DNA of 58,260 nucleotides from Planctomycetota bacterium. GTDB lineage: Bacteria; Planctomycetota; Phycisphaerae; WQYP01. The notes beneath the pieces are model-generated. The model was not told where the DNA came from, did no database searches, and saw nothing but the letters and a program-made list of their open reading frames with translations. Each line of letters starts with the position of its first letter. The first letter of the stretch is position 1. A program made the position numbers and the translations under genes. This document shows, one piece after another, positions 36,292-45,652 of the stretch. The stretch covers positions 1 to 58,260 of the forward strand of contig JAKBAC010000004.1 in assembly GCA_021809365.1 (NCBI GenBank). The letters are read 5' to 3'.

Positions 36292-39200
36292 ATGAGTGAT
36301 TTTCCGCGAGCCAGCCCCTCCAAGTGGTGGAAGACCAAATCCATCGGGCGCATCCATCGCTCACCGCACGCCATGTTCGTCAGCCGGATGCGCTGGTACA
36401 TATCCACATTGACCATGCTGGGATTGCTGTTGCTGATCGGCGGGGTCTGGTATCTGACTAATCCGAAGCGTTTAAGCGCCATGTCCGGTCTTCTGCTTTC
36501 ACATGTGCTCGGTGCGCGGGTCACCGTGGATAACGCCAAACTTTCATGGACGGGCACGTTGCGGTTAACCGGCGTCAAATTGCGCACCAACCCCGGAGTT
36601 ATGCCCTCCACCACGCTGTTTTCCGCCGATCAACTTGAAGTCCACTTTAATTGGCTGGGACTGTTCAGTGGACGGTTACATGCCTCACAAATTTCTGCTG
36701 TTCACCCCATGCTCAATCTGGTCGATGATCTTGATACCGGACAATGGAATTACGAGCAATTTGTTCAATCCGCCGGCGTCGTCAGTGCGACAACCGAAGG
36801 CCAACATGCAACACCGCCGCATCGCCTCAACAGGCCCGTTCGCCTGCCGATTATTGTTCTTAGCGACGCGATTGTGCGCTGGGGAGAAATTCGACGGAAA
36901 GTCTATCACCTCGTCGGTCAGAGCCTGGTGAACGCCAAATTGGGGCCTAAGCCTCAATCCCATTCCACATATCAACTGGATATGCGGCAACAGACGTTGA
37001 ATGGCCAGCCGGGCATTATCCTAACCGGCTTGTACAATATCAGTACACGCGAATTCACCGCACATGTCGGCCATCTGGCATTCACCCCTGGATTCCGCCG
37101 GACGCTGCCGGCTCCGGTACAACACCTCTGGCAAAAACTGCATTTGCGCGGCGGCGTGCGAAACATCGTGTTCCGCGTGAGTCCCGCAAGCGGACTGCAC
37201 ATTCGGGCGGTGTTGGACGACGTATCCGTGCAAACCGTTGCGCCAAGCCGACGATTAGGCCCGCAGGTCATTCCTTTGAATCATCTCAACGGGAGCGTGG
37301 CCATCAGCAACCGCGGATTCGCCATCACGCAATTGCGCGGCACAGTGCTGGGCTGGAAGTTTGAGGTACCCAGCGCCCATTTCGATGGCTATGAGGCGGG
37401 TGCTCCATTTGACCTTACCGTGATGTTGCCGAACATGAACCTGCCCATGCCCTATCCCAAACTCTTTTCGACGCGGACACTTTCGCTGGCGGCGGCGATT
37501 TTTCACCGCTTGCGCCCCAGCGGTCTTTTGAGCCTCACTGTTCATATTGTTCGCCCGCAATTGAATGCCGCGCCGGCCGTACACGGCGAAATTCAATGTG
37601 AAAATATGCAGGCCCGCTACGTGAATTTTCCCTATCCCATGCGCCATGTGCATGGGCTGATCCGGTTTTCCGCCCATCACATCGAATTCGTCAACGTGCA
37701 GGCCATCGCCGAAACTTTTCCCGTATCATTACAGGGGCGCGTGGCGATCAACGAAAATGACGGCCCGATCAATCTGACCGTCAGTTCGCCACACGCTTAT
37801 TTCGACCGCCGCCTTGCCGCTTGTCTCCCTGTGGATATACGTCCCATCTGGAATCGCTTCAACCCTGTAGGTATCGGCGGGTTCATTTGTCATGTAACCC
37901 ATGCGGCGGGTACGCACGGCGATCCGACAATTGTGCTGCATATTTTCCCGAAGGATGTTTCCGGCGCTTATCGGGATTTGCCATTTCCTCTCCAACATGT
38001 GCATGGTTCGCTGATATTCACCGATCATGAGACACGCATTATTAAACTTCAAGCGCCCGTCGGCGCAAATGGAAATATCATCTTCACCGGAAAGGTGACC
38101 TACTCGCCCGATAATCTCGCAAAACTTAAACCCATGGTGCATCTGCGTGCCACGGATATTCCGATTAATCAAACCTTGCTGGGCAGCCTGCCCGGTAGCT
38201 GGGCACGATGGATTAAGGCCCTGCATGTTCAGGCCGGCTCCGCCGATCTTGATGCGATGATCACCCGCGGATCAGCCGGCAATCCGGCGGTGCGCGGGAA
38301 GTTGAATATCCACCATGCCGGCATGGCTCCGCCCCAACTTCCCTGGCCACTTAAGGATGTGGACGCGTCAGCGCACATCTCTCCGAATGGATTGACGCTC
38401 AACACGCTCACTGGACATTCCGGTGCCGATGGCAAGGGAACTTTTGTCGCATCCGGTGCCGTTATGGAACCCGATACCGGGCCGGTAAGCGTCAACGCTC
38501 AGGGCAGTTGGAAGGGCATTCAAATCGCTGGTGCCGCCCCCGCACATGTGCCGCCGATGCTGGCTGAATTTTTGAATAAATGGAACGTTCGCGGCCGCAG
38601 CAACGGCGAATTCACGTATAGCGTTCAGGCGCATCAGGTCCCGCTAAGCGGTGCCACCGTGTTGCGGCATCAGCTCTATAAGGTGCGGGTGTCACCGCTG
38701 GCAATGAGCGTGGCTCCCACCTTTTTGCCCGCACCACTGGCGGGTCTTACCGGCGAGGTCGATCTTTCCAACGGGCTGGTACAACTGAAAAAACTTCACG
38801 CGATTTCGGGATCAACGCAACTGACCGTTTCCGGTGCCTACAAAACCGGAACCGACGCTTTGCAGCTTTCGCTTGACGCCCAAGGCCCGCATCTGCCGGC
38901 CAAGTGGATGTCGCTGATTCCGGTTTCCACTTTGCACTTTATCCAGCAAATTAAGCCCAATGCCAGTTGGTTTCTGGAACTGCCGACTGTGCAACGCACC
39001 AAAGTGGGGAAGGCCTATCGTTGGCGCTTTACCGGTTCTCTGGTGCTCAATGATCTTGCCACTCTTGGTGTCATCAAACTAAGCGCCAGCCGGGCCACCA
39101 TTACCATCGCGGGTGATCTGGCTCCTGGTAGTTCGTTCCCGATGCTGGCCGGTCAATTCGGAGTTACGAAGTTGAACTGGGCGGGTAGAATTGCCGATCC

Positions 39201-39888
39201 GCTGGCGGGGAATATCACCGCGGATTCCGCCACGCATATTATTTCTATTGATAAAATCAATGGAAAAGTGGGTGGGGGGGCATTAACTGGACATATTCGG
39301 ATTCATACCGGGAAAAATGCCGGGTATGCCGTTGCATGTCAACTTCACGGCACCGAGCTTTCCAGCCTGCTAAGCTCCCCGGCCACAACGCAAAGCGCCA
39401 AAGGCATTCAGGCCAGCACAGGTATTGTGGATGCGTCATTGACCATGAACGCCACACTGGGCAGCACTCCAACGCGACGGGGAAGCGGGCAACTGGTGAT
39501 TCATAAGGCCAGCATTTATGACGTGCCCATGGCCATGGGGTTGATGCAGATTGCCACGTTACGCCTGCCGATCAGTTCAAACTTCAAACATGCGGAGGTG
39601 CGCTACACGATTCATAATAATGTCGTGCGGTTCAAGCCGATTTTTCTGACCAGTCCCGGTGTGAATCTGGTGGGCGAGGGAACGTTGAATCTCAAAACCA
39701 CCAACCTGAATTTGAGCCTGCTGACACAATCACCGCACGGATCCCGGATTCCGATTTTGGGCTTTCTGTTTGGTCTGGCGCGTTCGCAACTCCTGGAGTT
39801 ACGTGTCTCCGGCCCGGTGGCGCACCCGGTTATCGTCCCCGTGCCGCTGCGGTTTTTGGCGTGGCCGTTTATCGGCTTCGGTCAGTAA
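36292..39888 (+). CDS. Giant AsmA-like membrane-anchored protein
   Basis: A 1198-residue protein with one N-terminal membrane segment (about 36-55) and a very long beta-rich periplasmic part. Features of the AsmA/YhdP/TamB superfamily: N-terminal VDNAKLSWTGTLRLTGVKL, FSADQLEVHFNWLGLFSGRL, repeated HVHG(S/L)I(R)F segments (about 443 and 563), and C-terminal blocks such as GSGQLVIHKASIYDVP and GTLNLKTTNLNLSLL. AsmA-like proteins are thought to form hydrophobic grooves spanning the periplasm for phospholipid transport. With the YdbH-like gene 5 kb upstream, it is the second such candidate in the window. It ends at a probable terminator (39892-39941). The start lacks a clear ribosome site. Confidence 0.85.
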   Translation: MSDFPRASPSKWWKTKSIGRIHRSPHAMFVSRMRWYISTLTMLGLLLLIGGVWYLTNPKRLSAMSGLLLSHVLGARVTVDNAKLSWTGTLRLTGVKLRTNPGVMPSTTLFSADQLEVHFNWLGLFSGRLHASQISAVHPMLNLVDDLDTGQWNYEQFVQSAGVVSATTEGQHATPPHRLNRPVRLPIIVLSDAIVRWGEIRRKVYHLVGQSLVNAKLGPKPQSHSTYQLDMRQQTLNGQPGIILTGLYNISTREFTAHVGHLAFTPGFRRTLPAPVQHLWQKLHLRGGVRNIVFRVSPASGLHIRAVLDDVSVQTVAPSRRLGPQVIPLNHLNGSVAISNRGFAITQLRGTVLGWKFEVPSAHFDGYEAGAPFDLTVMLPNMNLPMPYPKLFSTRTLSLAAAIFHRLRPSGLLSLTVHIVRPQLNAAPAVHGEIQCENMQARYVNFPYPMRHVHGLIRFSAHHIEFVNVQAIAETFPVSLQGRVAINENDGPINLTVSSPHAYFDRRLAACLPVDIRPIWNRFNPVGIGGFICHVTHAAGTHGDPTIVLHIFPKDVSGAYRDLPFPLQHVHGSLIFTDHETRIIKLQAPVGANGNIIFTGKVTYSPDNLAKLKPMVHLRATDIPINQTLLGSLPGSWARWIKALHVQAGSADLDAMITRGSAGNPAVRGKLNIHHAGMAPPQLPWPLKDVDASAHISPNGLTLNTLTGHSGADGKGTFVASGAVMEPDTGPVSVNAQGSWKGIQIAGAAPAHVPPMLAEFLNKWNVRGRSNGEFTYSVQAHQVPLSGATVLRHQLYKVRVSPLAMSVAPTFLPAPLAGLTGEVDLSNGLVQLKKLHAISGSTQLTVSGAYKTGTDALQLSLDAQGPHLPAKWMSLIPVSTLHFIQQIKPNASWFLELPTVQRTKVGKAYRWRFTGSLVLNDLATLGVIKLSASRATITIAGDLAPGSSFPMLAGQFGVTKLNWAGRIADPLAGNITADSATHIISIDKINGKVGGGALTGHIRIHTGKNAGYAVACQLHGTELSSLLSSPATTQSAKGIQASTGIVDASLTMNATLGSTPTRRGSGQLVIHKASIYDVPMAMGLMQIATLRLPISSNFKHAEVRYTIHNNVVRFKPIFLTSPGVNLVGEGTLNLKTTNLNLSLLTQSPHGSRIPILGFLFGLARSQLLELRVSGPVAHPVIVPVPLRFLAWPFIGFGQ

Positions 39889-39891
39889 TCA

Positions 39892-39941
39892 CCGGTGCGT
39901 GTTGATCAATGAGTGGTTGCTGCGACGCGCCGGTTGTTTTT
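39892..39941 (+). terminator. Probable terminator after the AsmA-like gene
   Basis: CCGGTGCGT (39892-39900) pairs with ACGCGCCGG (39925-39933) through nine pairs including one T-G wobble, with a 24-nt loop, followed by TTGTTTTT (39934-39941). The T-tract overlaps the stop codon of the convergent fpg gene. Confidence 0.5.
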
Positions 39942-40758
39942 AGCGCCTGCGCTGGCACTTTGGGCAAAAAACTGTCGTGCGCCCGCTGATGCCGCGGCTG
40001 GCCAGCGTGGTTCCGCATCGTAGGCACGGAAGGCCGCCCCGGCCATACACGCACAAGCTGGTGGCGAATTGGCCCTTCTGCTGCGCCACATTGCGATAAT
40101 CGCGTAATGTGGTTCCCCCCATGCCGATGGATTTATTCAAAACTGACCGGATCGCGTGGATCAATTCCGGATAATGTTCCGCGGGGATGCGATTGAGCAT
40201 CTGTAGCGGATGCAAGTGGGCCAGCCAGAGAGATTCATCCACATAGATATTTCCCAAGCCGGCAACGGTGCGCTGCGAAAGCAGCGCCGATTTCAATCGG
40301 GCGCGGCTGGTTCGCCAAGCGGCCAGGTGCCGCGGCTCAAGTTCAAGGGCATCAACGCCTAAAACACCGGCTATTTCAGCGGCTTGAGCTTTGGTCCAAC
40401 TGGCATAGTGCCATACGCCGCCGAATCGGCGCGGGTCTTCCATGCGTATTTCATAACCCGATGCCAGGAGAATTGTCAGATGCGTATGCGGACGTTGCCG
40501 TTCATCCGGCCGGCAGCAACTGATTCGTCCGCTCATGCCCAGATGAAAAAGCAGAATCTGCCCATCATCAAACAGACAGAAAAGTTTTTTGCCGTGCCGT
40601 AGGGTGCGGCAAACATATCGGCCCGCCAACCGGGAAATGGTCTTCCCGCCCAAACGAACGTAATTTTTATGATAAACCGTGATACTCCGCACCGGCACAT
40701 TGAGCACAACCGGCTCAAGAGTACGTCGAACTTCCTCCACTTCGGGAAGCTCCGGCAT
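39940..40758 (-). CDS. mutM: Formamidopyrimidine-DNA glycosylase
   Basis: Base-excision repair glycosylase/AP lyase removing 8-oxoguanine and ring-opened purines. The catalytic N-terminus is MPELPEVEEVRRTLEP (Pro2, Glu3), the conserved RHGKKLFCL contains the catalytic Lys, GLGNIYVDESLWLA is the H2TH region, and the C-terminal zinc finger reads CLRC...VFCPKC. Length 272 is standard. It lies 36 nt downstream of the response regulator gene on the same strand, so the two may be co-transcribed. Confidence 0.97.
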   Translation of the reverse strand: MPELPEVEEVRRTLEPVVLNVPVRSITVYHKNYVRLGGKTISRLAGRYVCRTLRHGKKLFCLFDDGQILLFHLGMSGRISCCRPDERQRPHTHLTILLASGYEIRMEDPRRFGGVWHYASWTKAQAAEIAGVLGVDALELEPRHLAAWRTSRARLKSALLSQRTVAGLGNIYVDESLWLAHLHPLQMLNRIPAEHYPELIHAIRSVLNKSIGMGGTTLRDYRNVAQQKGQFATSLCVYGRGGLPCLRCGTTLASRGISGRTTVFCPKCQRRR

Positions 40759-40794
40759 AAGGGTATCCCAATCGTAGAAATAAGCCGTCGGCTT

Positions 40795-41196
40795 TTATTC
40801 CGCGGCCGGCGTCGGATTCAGGAGTTTATCCATGGAAGTAATTAGCCGGTCAATGCGGAAGGGTTTATTGATGTAATCATCGACGCCCAGTGTTTCGGCA
40901 TACGTTTTATGGCGTGTGCCCATATTGCCCGTAATCATGATAACGAAGGGTTTGCTGCCCTTGGGCTTACGGGACTTAATGCGCTCAACGACCAGAAAGC
41001 CGCTTCGCTTCGGCAGCATCATGTCCAGCACAATCAGGTCCGGCTGTTCTTTTTCAGTCATTTCGACGGCCAGATTTCCATCCGATGCCGTAATCACTTT
41101 CGCGCCGGTGGTGGAAAGTGCCGCGGTGATGGTGGCCAGAACATCGGCATCATCATCGACAACCAGAACGGTTTTATCCTTAAATTGTTCGCTCAT
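40795..41196 (-). CDS. Stand-alone response-regulator receiver protein
   Basis: CheY-like receiver domain only, 133 residues, without an output domain. Acidic pocket Asp14-Asp15-Asp16, phospho-acceptor Asp58 in LIVLDMMLP, switch Thr89 in MITGN, and Lys111 in INKPFR are all present. No histidine kinase is nearby, so the partner is unknown. ATG 41196 is chosen because AAAGGA lies 6 nt upstream and VLVVDDDA follows at once; the longer frame upstream looks non-coding. First of two minus-strand genes with mutM. Confidence 0.93.
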   Translation of the reverse strand: MSEQFKDKTVLVVDDDADVLATITAALSTTGAKVITASDGNLAVEMTEKEQPDLIVLDMMLPKRSGFLVVERIKSRKPKGSKPFVIMITGNMGTRHKTYAETLGVDDYINKPFRIDRLITSMDKLLNPTPAAE

Positions 41197-41427
41197 ACTA
41201 AATCCTTTACTTGTTCCCCCATGCGGAGGAATTCCGTTAGTGTTACCTTTGCGAGCCTGTTGCCGCCCGACAGCGCCGCCCGTGGCTTTTCGGGATTCAA
41301 CGTACAAGCCCGTAATTCAGCTACATACCTTAAACCCGAAAACCGATTGCTGCAAGCGGAAAATTCCATCACTGCGGTGGATGGGCATGGTCATAATTCC
41401 GCACCACCATACCAAATTCACCTCATC

Positions 41428-41453
41428 CCCCTTTTAGCCGCGTGTGCTTGCAC
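41428..41453. repeat. Dispersed 26-mer, copy B
   Basis: Identical to 32994-33019. Here the flanks complete an outer stem: GCCGCG before the GTGC-TT-GCAC hairpin and CGCGGC after it. Confidence 0.8.
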
Positions 41454-41519
41454 CGCGCGTTTTCCGCGGCACCCGTCGGTATTGAAAAAGTGGTAAGTAG
41501 AAAGTAGACCGCAGGGGGC

Positions 41520-41638
41520 GCTGCATTGTTGGCGACAGCCTATCCTCTTGCTTTAGCCGAATTTGCTCTACTGTTCACCTGTTCTACTCACACCTGCTCT
41601 AATCGGGCCGCGGCCCGATTCGCTCTACTTGCTCAACT
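41520..41638. repeat. Long intergenic repeat, copy 1
   Basis: Positions 41520-41629 match 58098-58207 at 109 of 110 bases; after a 1-nt indel the match continues for GCTCAACT. It contains the palindrome AATCGGGCCGCGGCCCGATT (41601-41620) and several copies of TCTACT. No open reading frame is conserved between the copies. Confidence 0.92.
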
Positions 41639-41757
41639 CTCTCCTGATCCCTGCTCTGCGGCAACAGCCGCCGCCGCGCGCTGTCCACGAGACGTATCAC
41701 CCCGCTTAAAATAGCACACACCATGACCACTATAGGCGGCGCAAGCGATGCGCATGA

Positions 41758-43044
<1,287 letters not shown>

Positions 43045-43254
43045 TACGTCTAATCCTTGTACAAGTGTAAACAAGCCATTAACAATTCGAGTAGATTAGC
43101 ACGTGCGCAAATATAATTCCACCGTTTCCACGCCGTCACGCGGTGGAAATGTGAAAACTGGTGTTTTCCCGTACCCATTGCTCATGGCGGGAAGAGATTC
43201 TAAACTGGCGGGCATGGTTCGGTTCGTGCCGGACACTGTTTTCGGGAGCCTCCG

Positions 43255-43806
43255 ATGCGAATTTATACTCGGCAGGGTGATTATGGCCAAACGACGCTGT
43301 TTGATGGTCATCGCGTACCCAAGGATGATTGGCGGATTGTCACGTATGGAACGGTCGATGAATTAAACAGTTGGCTGGGATTGGCCCTGGCGAATTGTCG
43401 GCATGAAAGACTGGTCGTCATGCTCGAACGCCTGCAGCATCAGTTATTTGATCTTGGCGCGGATTTGGCCACGCCGCTGAATTCGCCCAACAGCGCACTG
43501 GTCCATCGTATCAAACCGGAACAGGCGGCGGCCATGGAAGCGGATATTGATGCCGCCACCGTGGAACTGCCTCCGTTAAAGGAATTTATCCTTCCCGGCG
43601 GATCGCCGCTGGCCGCGCAACTGCATATTGCCAGAACCGTTTGTCGCCGGGCGGAACGACATCTGGTCAAGCTCATGCGCCACGAACAGGTGGGAGAGAC
43701 ACCGCTGATTTATCTCAACCGTTTGAGCGATCTTCTCTTTGTCATGGCCCGGTTGGCCAATAAACTCGACGGTCATGCGGAAACGCATTGGCAAAAGCGG
43801 GATTAG
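43255..43806 (+). CDS. PduO-type cob(I)alamin adenosyltransferase
   Basis: Transfers the adenosyl group of ATP to cob(I)alamin, making coenzyme B12. The 183-residue protein opens with IYTRQGDYGQTTLFDG (PduO-type ATP-binding N-terminus), then YGTVDELNSWLG, ILPGGSPLAAQLHIARTVCRRAER and YLNRLSDLLFVMAR, all diagnostic. GGGAG lies 7 nt before ATG 43255. Single gene; no other cobalamin genes are visible in the window. Confidence 0.95.
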   Translation: MRIYTRQGDYGQTTLFDGHRVPKDDWRIVTYGTVDELNSWLGLALANCRHERLVVMLERLQHQLFDLGADLATPLNSPNSALVHRIKPEQAAAMEADIDAATVELPPLKEFILPGGSPLAAQLHIARTVCRRAERHLVKLMRHEQVGETPLIYLNRLSDLLFVMARLANKLDGHAETHWQKRD

Positions 43807-43846
43807 CTCATCGCGCATAATTCAAAAAAATCTGGACATTTTTTTC

Positions 43847-43876
43847 TTGCTCTTGATGGGGCCAGCTTCATATAAT
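43847..43876 (+). promoter_or_regulatory. Promoter of a small unknown gene
   Basis: Perfect -10 TATAAT (43871-43876) with TTGCTC (43847-43852) 18 nt upstream and an A/T-rich tract (43821-43847) before that. It predicts a 55-60-nt leader for the ORF at 43939. Confidence 0.5.
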
Positions 43877-43938
43877 ATCAGGCGAAGAGGAAAAGACCGA
43901 GCAACTCCTACTGGTGGCCATCATATAAGGAGCTTGCC

Positions 43939-44193
43939 ATGGCGCATCCAGAGTTCAATCCCGCAGGCGGCAAGCCTGGTCCAATTCCTTCAGCGGAGGC
44001 ATCGAATTGGTCCGAACTCAACGCGTCTCCTGTGACACGCAGTGTGGCTGGACTTGGGCCGATCATCGGCCATCCAGTTTCATTTGTCCGGGAGGCGGGT
44101 GGACTTCGAACCCGCTTCGAGCAGAGCATTCCGCTCAATGATCGGCAGGAATCCTCACCGGAGTCCTGCCCCTCGGAAGTATTTCTGGGCTGA
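43939..44193 (+). CDS. Small protein of unknown function (84 aa)
   Basis: Not recognised. It is supported by a good ribosome site (AAGGAG 7 nt upstream) and a consensus -10 about 65 nt upstream. The product is Pro/Ser/Gly-rich (HPEFNPAGGKPGPIPSAEAS at 3-22), has no membrane segment, and ends in SEVFLG. It has one Cys. It may be a disordered small protein; an untranslated RNA from the same promoter is the alternative. It converges with rex, with 75 nt between stops. Confidence 0.5.
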   Translation: MAHPEFNPAGGKPGPIPSAEASNWSELNASPVTRSVAGLGPIIGHPVSFVREAGGLRTRFEQSIPLNDRQESSPESCPSEVFLG

Positions 44194-44268
44194 CCGGCTC
44201 CGCCGACATTTCTGATTACACGGATGGTATTGATTATCGCGGAATGGAATCCGAAGGGGATGGTCTTT

Positions 44269-44916
44269 TCATTCAATCGGTGGGATTGGTTCCCCTAAGC
44301 TCATGCGAAAGGACAATTGTTCAAGTTGCAGCGCCAGGTCCACGCTCTGCACGACCACATCCCTCGGAACATTCAGCGCGATCGGGGCAAAATTGAGTAT
44401 ACCCATGATCCCCGCCGCCGCGAGTTGATCGGCCACCGCTTGCGCCGCTTCGGCTGGAACGGCGAGTATGGCGGCACGGATCTGCATTTCCGGGACAAGT
44501 CGCGCGATCTCCTGATCTGAGTGAATCGGCAGATCGCCGATTTTACGCCCGATTTTAGCCGGGTCGGTATCAAATATCGCAACCATTTTGAAGCCCTTGC
44601 GGAGAAAGCCCTTATACGCCAATAAGGCCCGGCCCAGGTTCCCGGCTCCCACCAGCAGCACGTTCCATATTTTGTCGGTACCAAGAATTTTTTTAAGCTG
44701 ATGGATCATGTCCTCCACGCGGTACCCGATGCCGGGGTGGCCAAATTGGCCGAAATAAGCCAAATCCTTTCGGACTTGCGCATCGGTATATCCCAGCGAT
44801 TCGCCAAGCTGCTTACTGCTGACGGTGTGCCGCCCGGCCTGTCGGAACGACTCAAGTTGCCGGAGGTAAAAGCTCAACCGGTATACGGCGGGATTGGGTA
44901 TTTCTTCATTTCGCAT
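44269..44916 (-). CDS. rex: Redox-sensing transcriptional repressor Rex
   Basis: NADH/NAD+-sensing repressor. An N-terminal winged-helix domain (YRLSFYLRQL, then TVSSKQLGESLGYTDAQVRKDLAYFG) is followed by a Rossmann domain with LLVGAGNLGRALLAY and the typical IFDTDPAKIG; the final LALQLEQLSF helix is the domain-swapped dimer helix. ATG 44916 is used (weak TGGAA 9 nt upstream); ATG 44940 in frame is the alternative. It is divergent from the arsR-type gene, and a palindrome (45064-45083) lies in the shared spacer. Confidence 0.95.
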   Translation of the reverse strand: MRNEEIPNPAVYRLSFYLRQLESFRQAGRHTVSSKQLGESLGYTDAQVRKDLAYFGQFGHPGIGYRVEDMIHQLKKILGTDKIWNVLLVGAGNLGRALLAYKGFLRKGFKMVAIFDTDPAKIGRKIGDLPIHSDQEIARLVPEMQIRAAILAVPAEAAQAVADQLAAAGIMGILNFAPIALNVPRDVVVQSVDLALQLEQLSFRMSLGEPIPPIE

Positions 44917-45063
44917 GCAATTGTTCCACGGTTGCTGCATTTATTCGCGGCGAGCGATTACACTGGAACCACACGAACAACCAAGACAGAATTTATCGGT
45001 CAAAAGCAAGCCGGTCAAGCGCCCCGCGAAAAGTCCGCCTTGAGGCCTTGTGTGGATGATATG

Positions 45064-45083
45064 TGTCAATGATTATGTTGACA
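45064..45083. promoter_or_regulatory. Candidate operator overlapping the arsR promoter
   Basis: The 20-nt inverted repeat TGTCAATGATTATGTTGACA has perfect 6-nt arms with an 8-nt spacer. Its right arm is the -35 box of the promoter at 45078. Symmetry and size suit either Rex (18-20-nt sites with TTGxxAA-like arms) or the ArsR-type product. Confidence 0.45.
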
Positions 45084-45107
45084 ATCGTTGAGGTTATTTT
45101 ATTATAA
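45078..45107 (+). promoter_or_regulatory. Promoter of the arsR-type gene
   Basis: TTGACA (45078-45083) is a perfect -35; TTATAA (45102-45107) follows at 18 nt, with TATAAG one base later as the alternative. The leader would be about 155 nt. Confidence 0.5.
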
Positions 45108-45269
45108 GGTTCAGTAACCAAACGAAAGGTTATCGTATTGTCGGCGACCGTGGATCGATGGCGCCGACATCGACTTAACCTCGCGGCATAGCCACTGAAA
45201 AAATCCCGGCTTTTGGGGGGCAAGCGGCATTGGTATGAATTTCAAAAGCTGTCTTTTCGGAGATTATCT

Positions 45270-45584
45270 ATGGCTTCCAAACTTACTGTGGCGCAGAGCT
45301 ATGGCGGCCTCAAGTCGTTGTTCAACCTTTTGGCTGATCCAACCCGGATGCAAATCCTGACATACCTTGCCACCGGCGAGCATGCCGTCACGGACATTCG
45401 CAAGGAAATCGGGGTGGCTCAGACAACCGTGAGTCACCATCTGGGATTGCTGCGAATGAATGGGCTGATCGTCAACCAACGACAAGGCAGGCAGGTGGTT
45501 TATTCACTGGATGACTCGGTCAAGGGAACCAGGAAATCTCTTAAGTTCAGCATTCCGCCTTTCACCGTCACCGTTGAAAGCTGA
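45270..45584 (+). CDS. ArsR-family transcriptional regulator
   Basis: A 104-residue winged-helix regulator: LADPTRMQILTYLA, then the recognition helix QTTVSHHLGLLRMNGLI and the wing NQRQGRQVVYSL. The protein has no cysteine, and the metal-binding ELCVCDL motif is replaced by EHAVTDI, so it is unlikely to sense arsenic or other thiophilic metals. ATG 45270 is set by CGGAG 7 nt upstream. Downstream is an unrelated-looking methyltransferase gene (68 nt); divergent upstream is rex. Signal and targets unknown. Confidence 0.93.
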   Translation: MASKLTVAQSYGGLKSLFNLLADPTRMQILTYLATGEHAVTDIRKEIGVAQTTVSHHLGLLRMNGLIVNQRQGRQVVYSLDDSVKGTRKSLKFSIPPFTVTVES

Positions 45585-45652
45585 CTGCAACCCCAACCGG
45601 AAATTGTCCGCGTGCGCGATGGCCGGACACTTGGCCGGATGGAGTCTGTTAT

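Larger units (their letters stand above)
41197..41757. other. Gene-free spacer holding two dispersed repeats
   Basis: 561 nt with no recognisable gene between the response regulator and icd. It contains the 26-mer copy B (41428-41453) and the long repeat copy 1 (41520-41638). The rest is unassigned; short CCGCCGCCGC runs occur near 41666-41680. Confidence 0.6.
44941..45269. other. Divergent regulatory spacer between rex and arsR
   Basis: No gene is seen in 329-353 nt. It contains a TTGACA-type promoter reading toward arsR and an overlapping inverted repeat, listed separately. Confidence 0.5.

Noticed and set aside
43840..44200. Riboswitch (cobalamin) near the adenosyltransferase gene
   Set aside because: No B12-box-like core was seen, and the element would lie downstream of the adenosyltransferase gene, not upstream.
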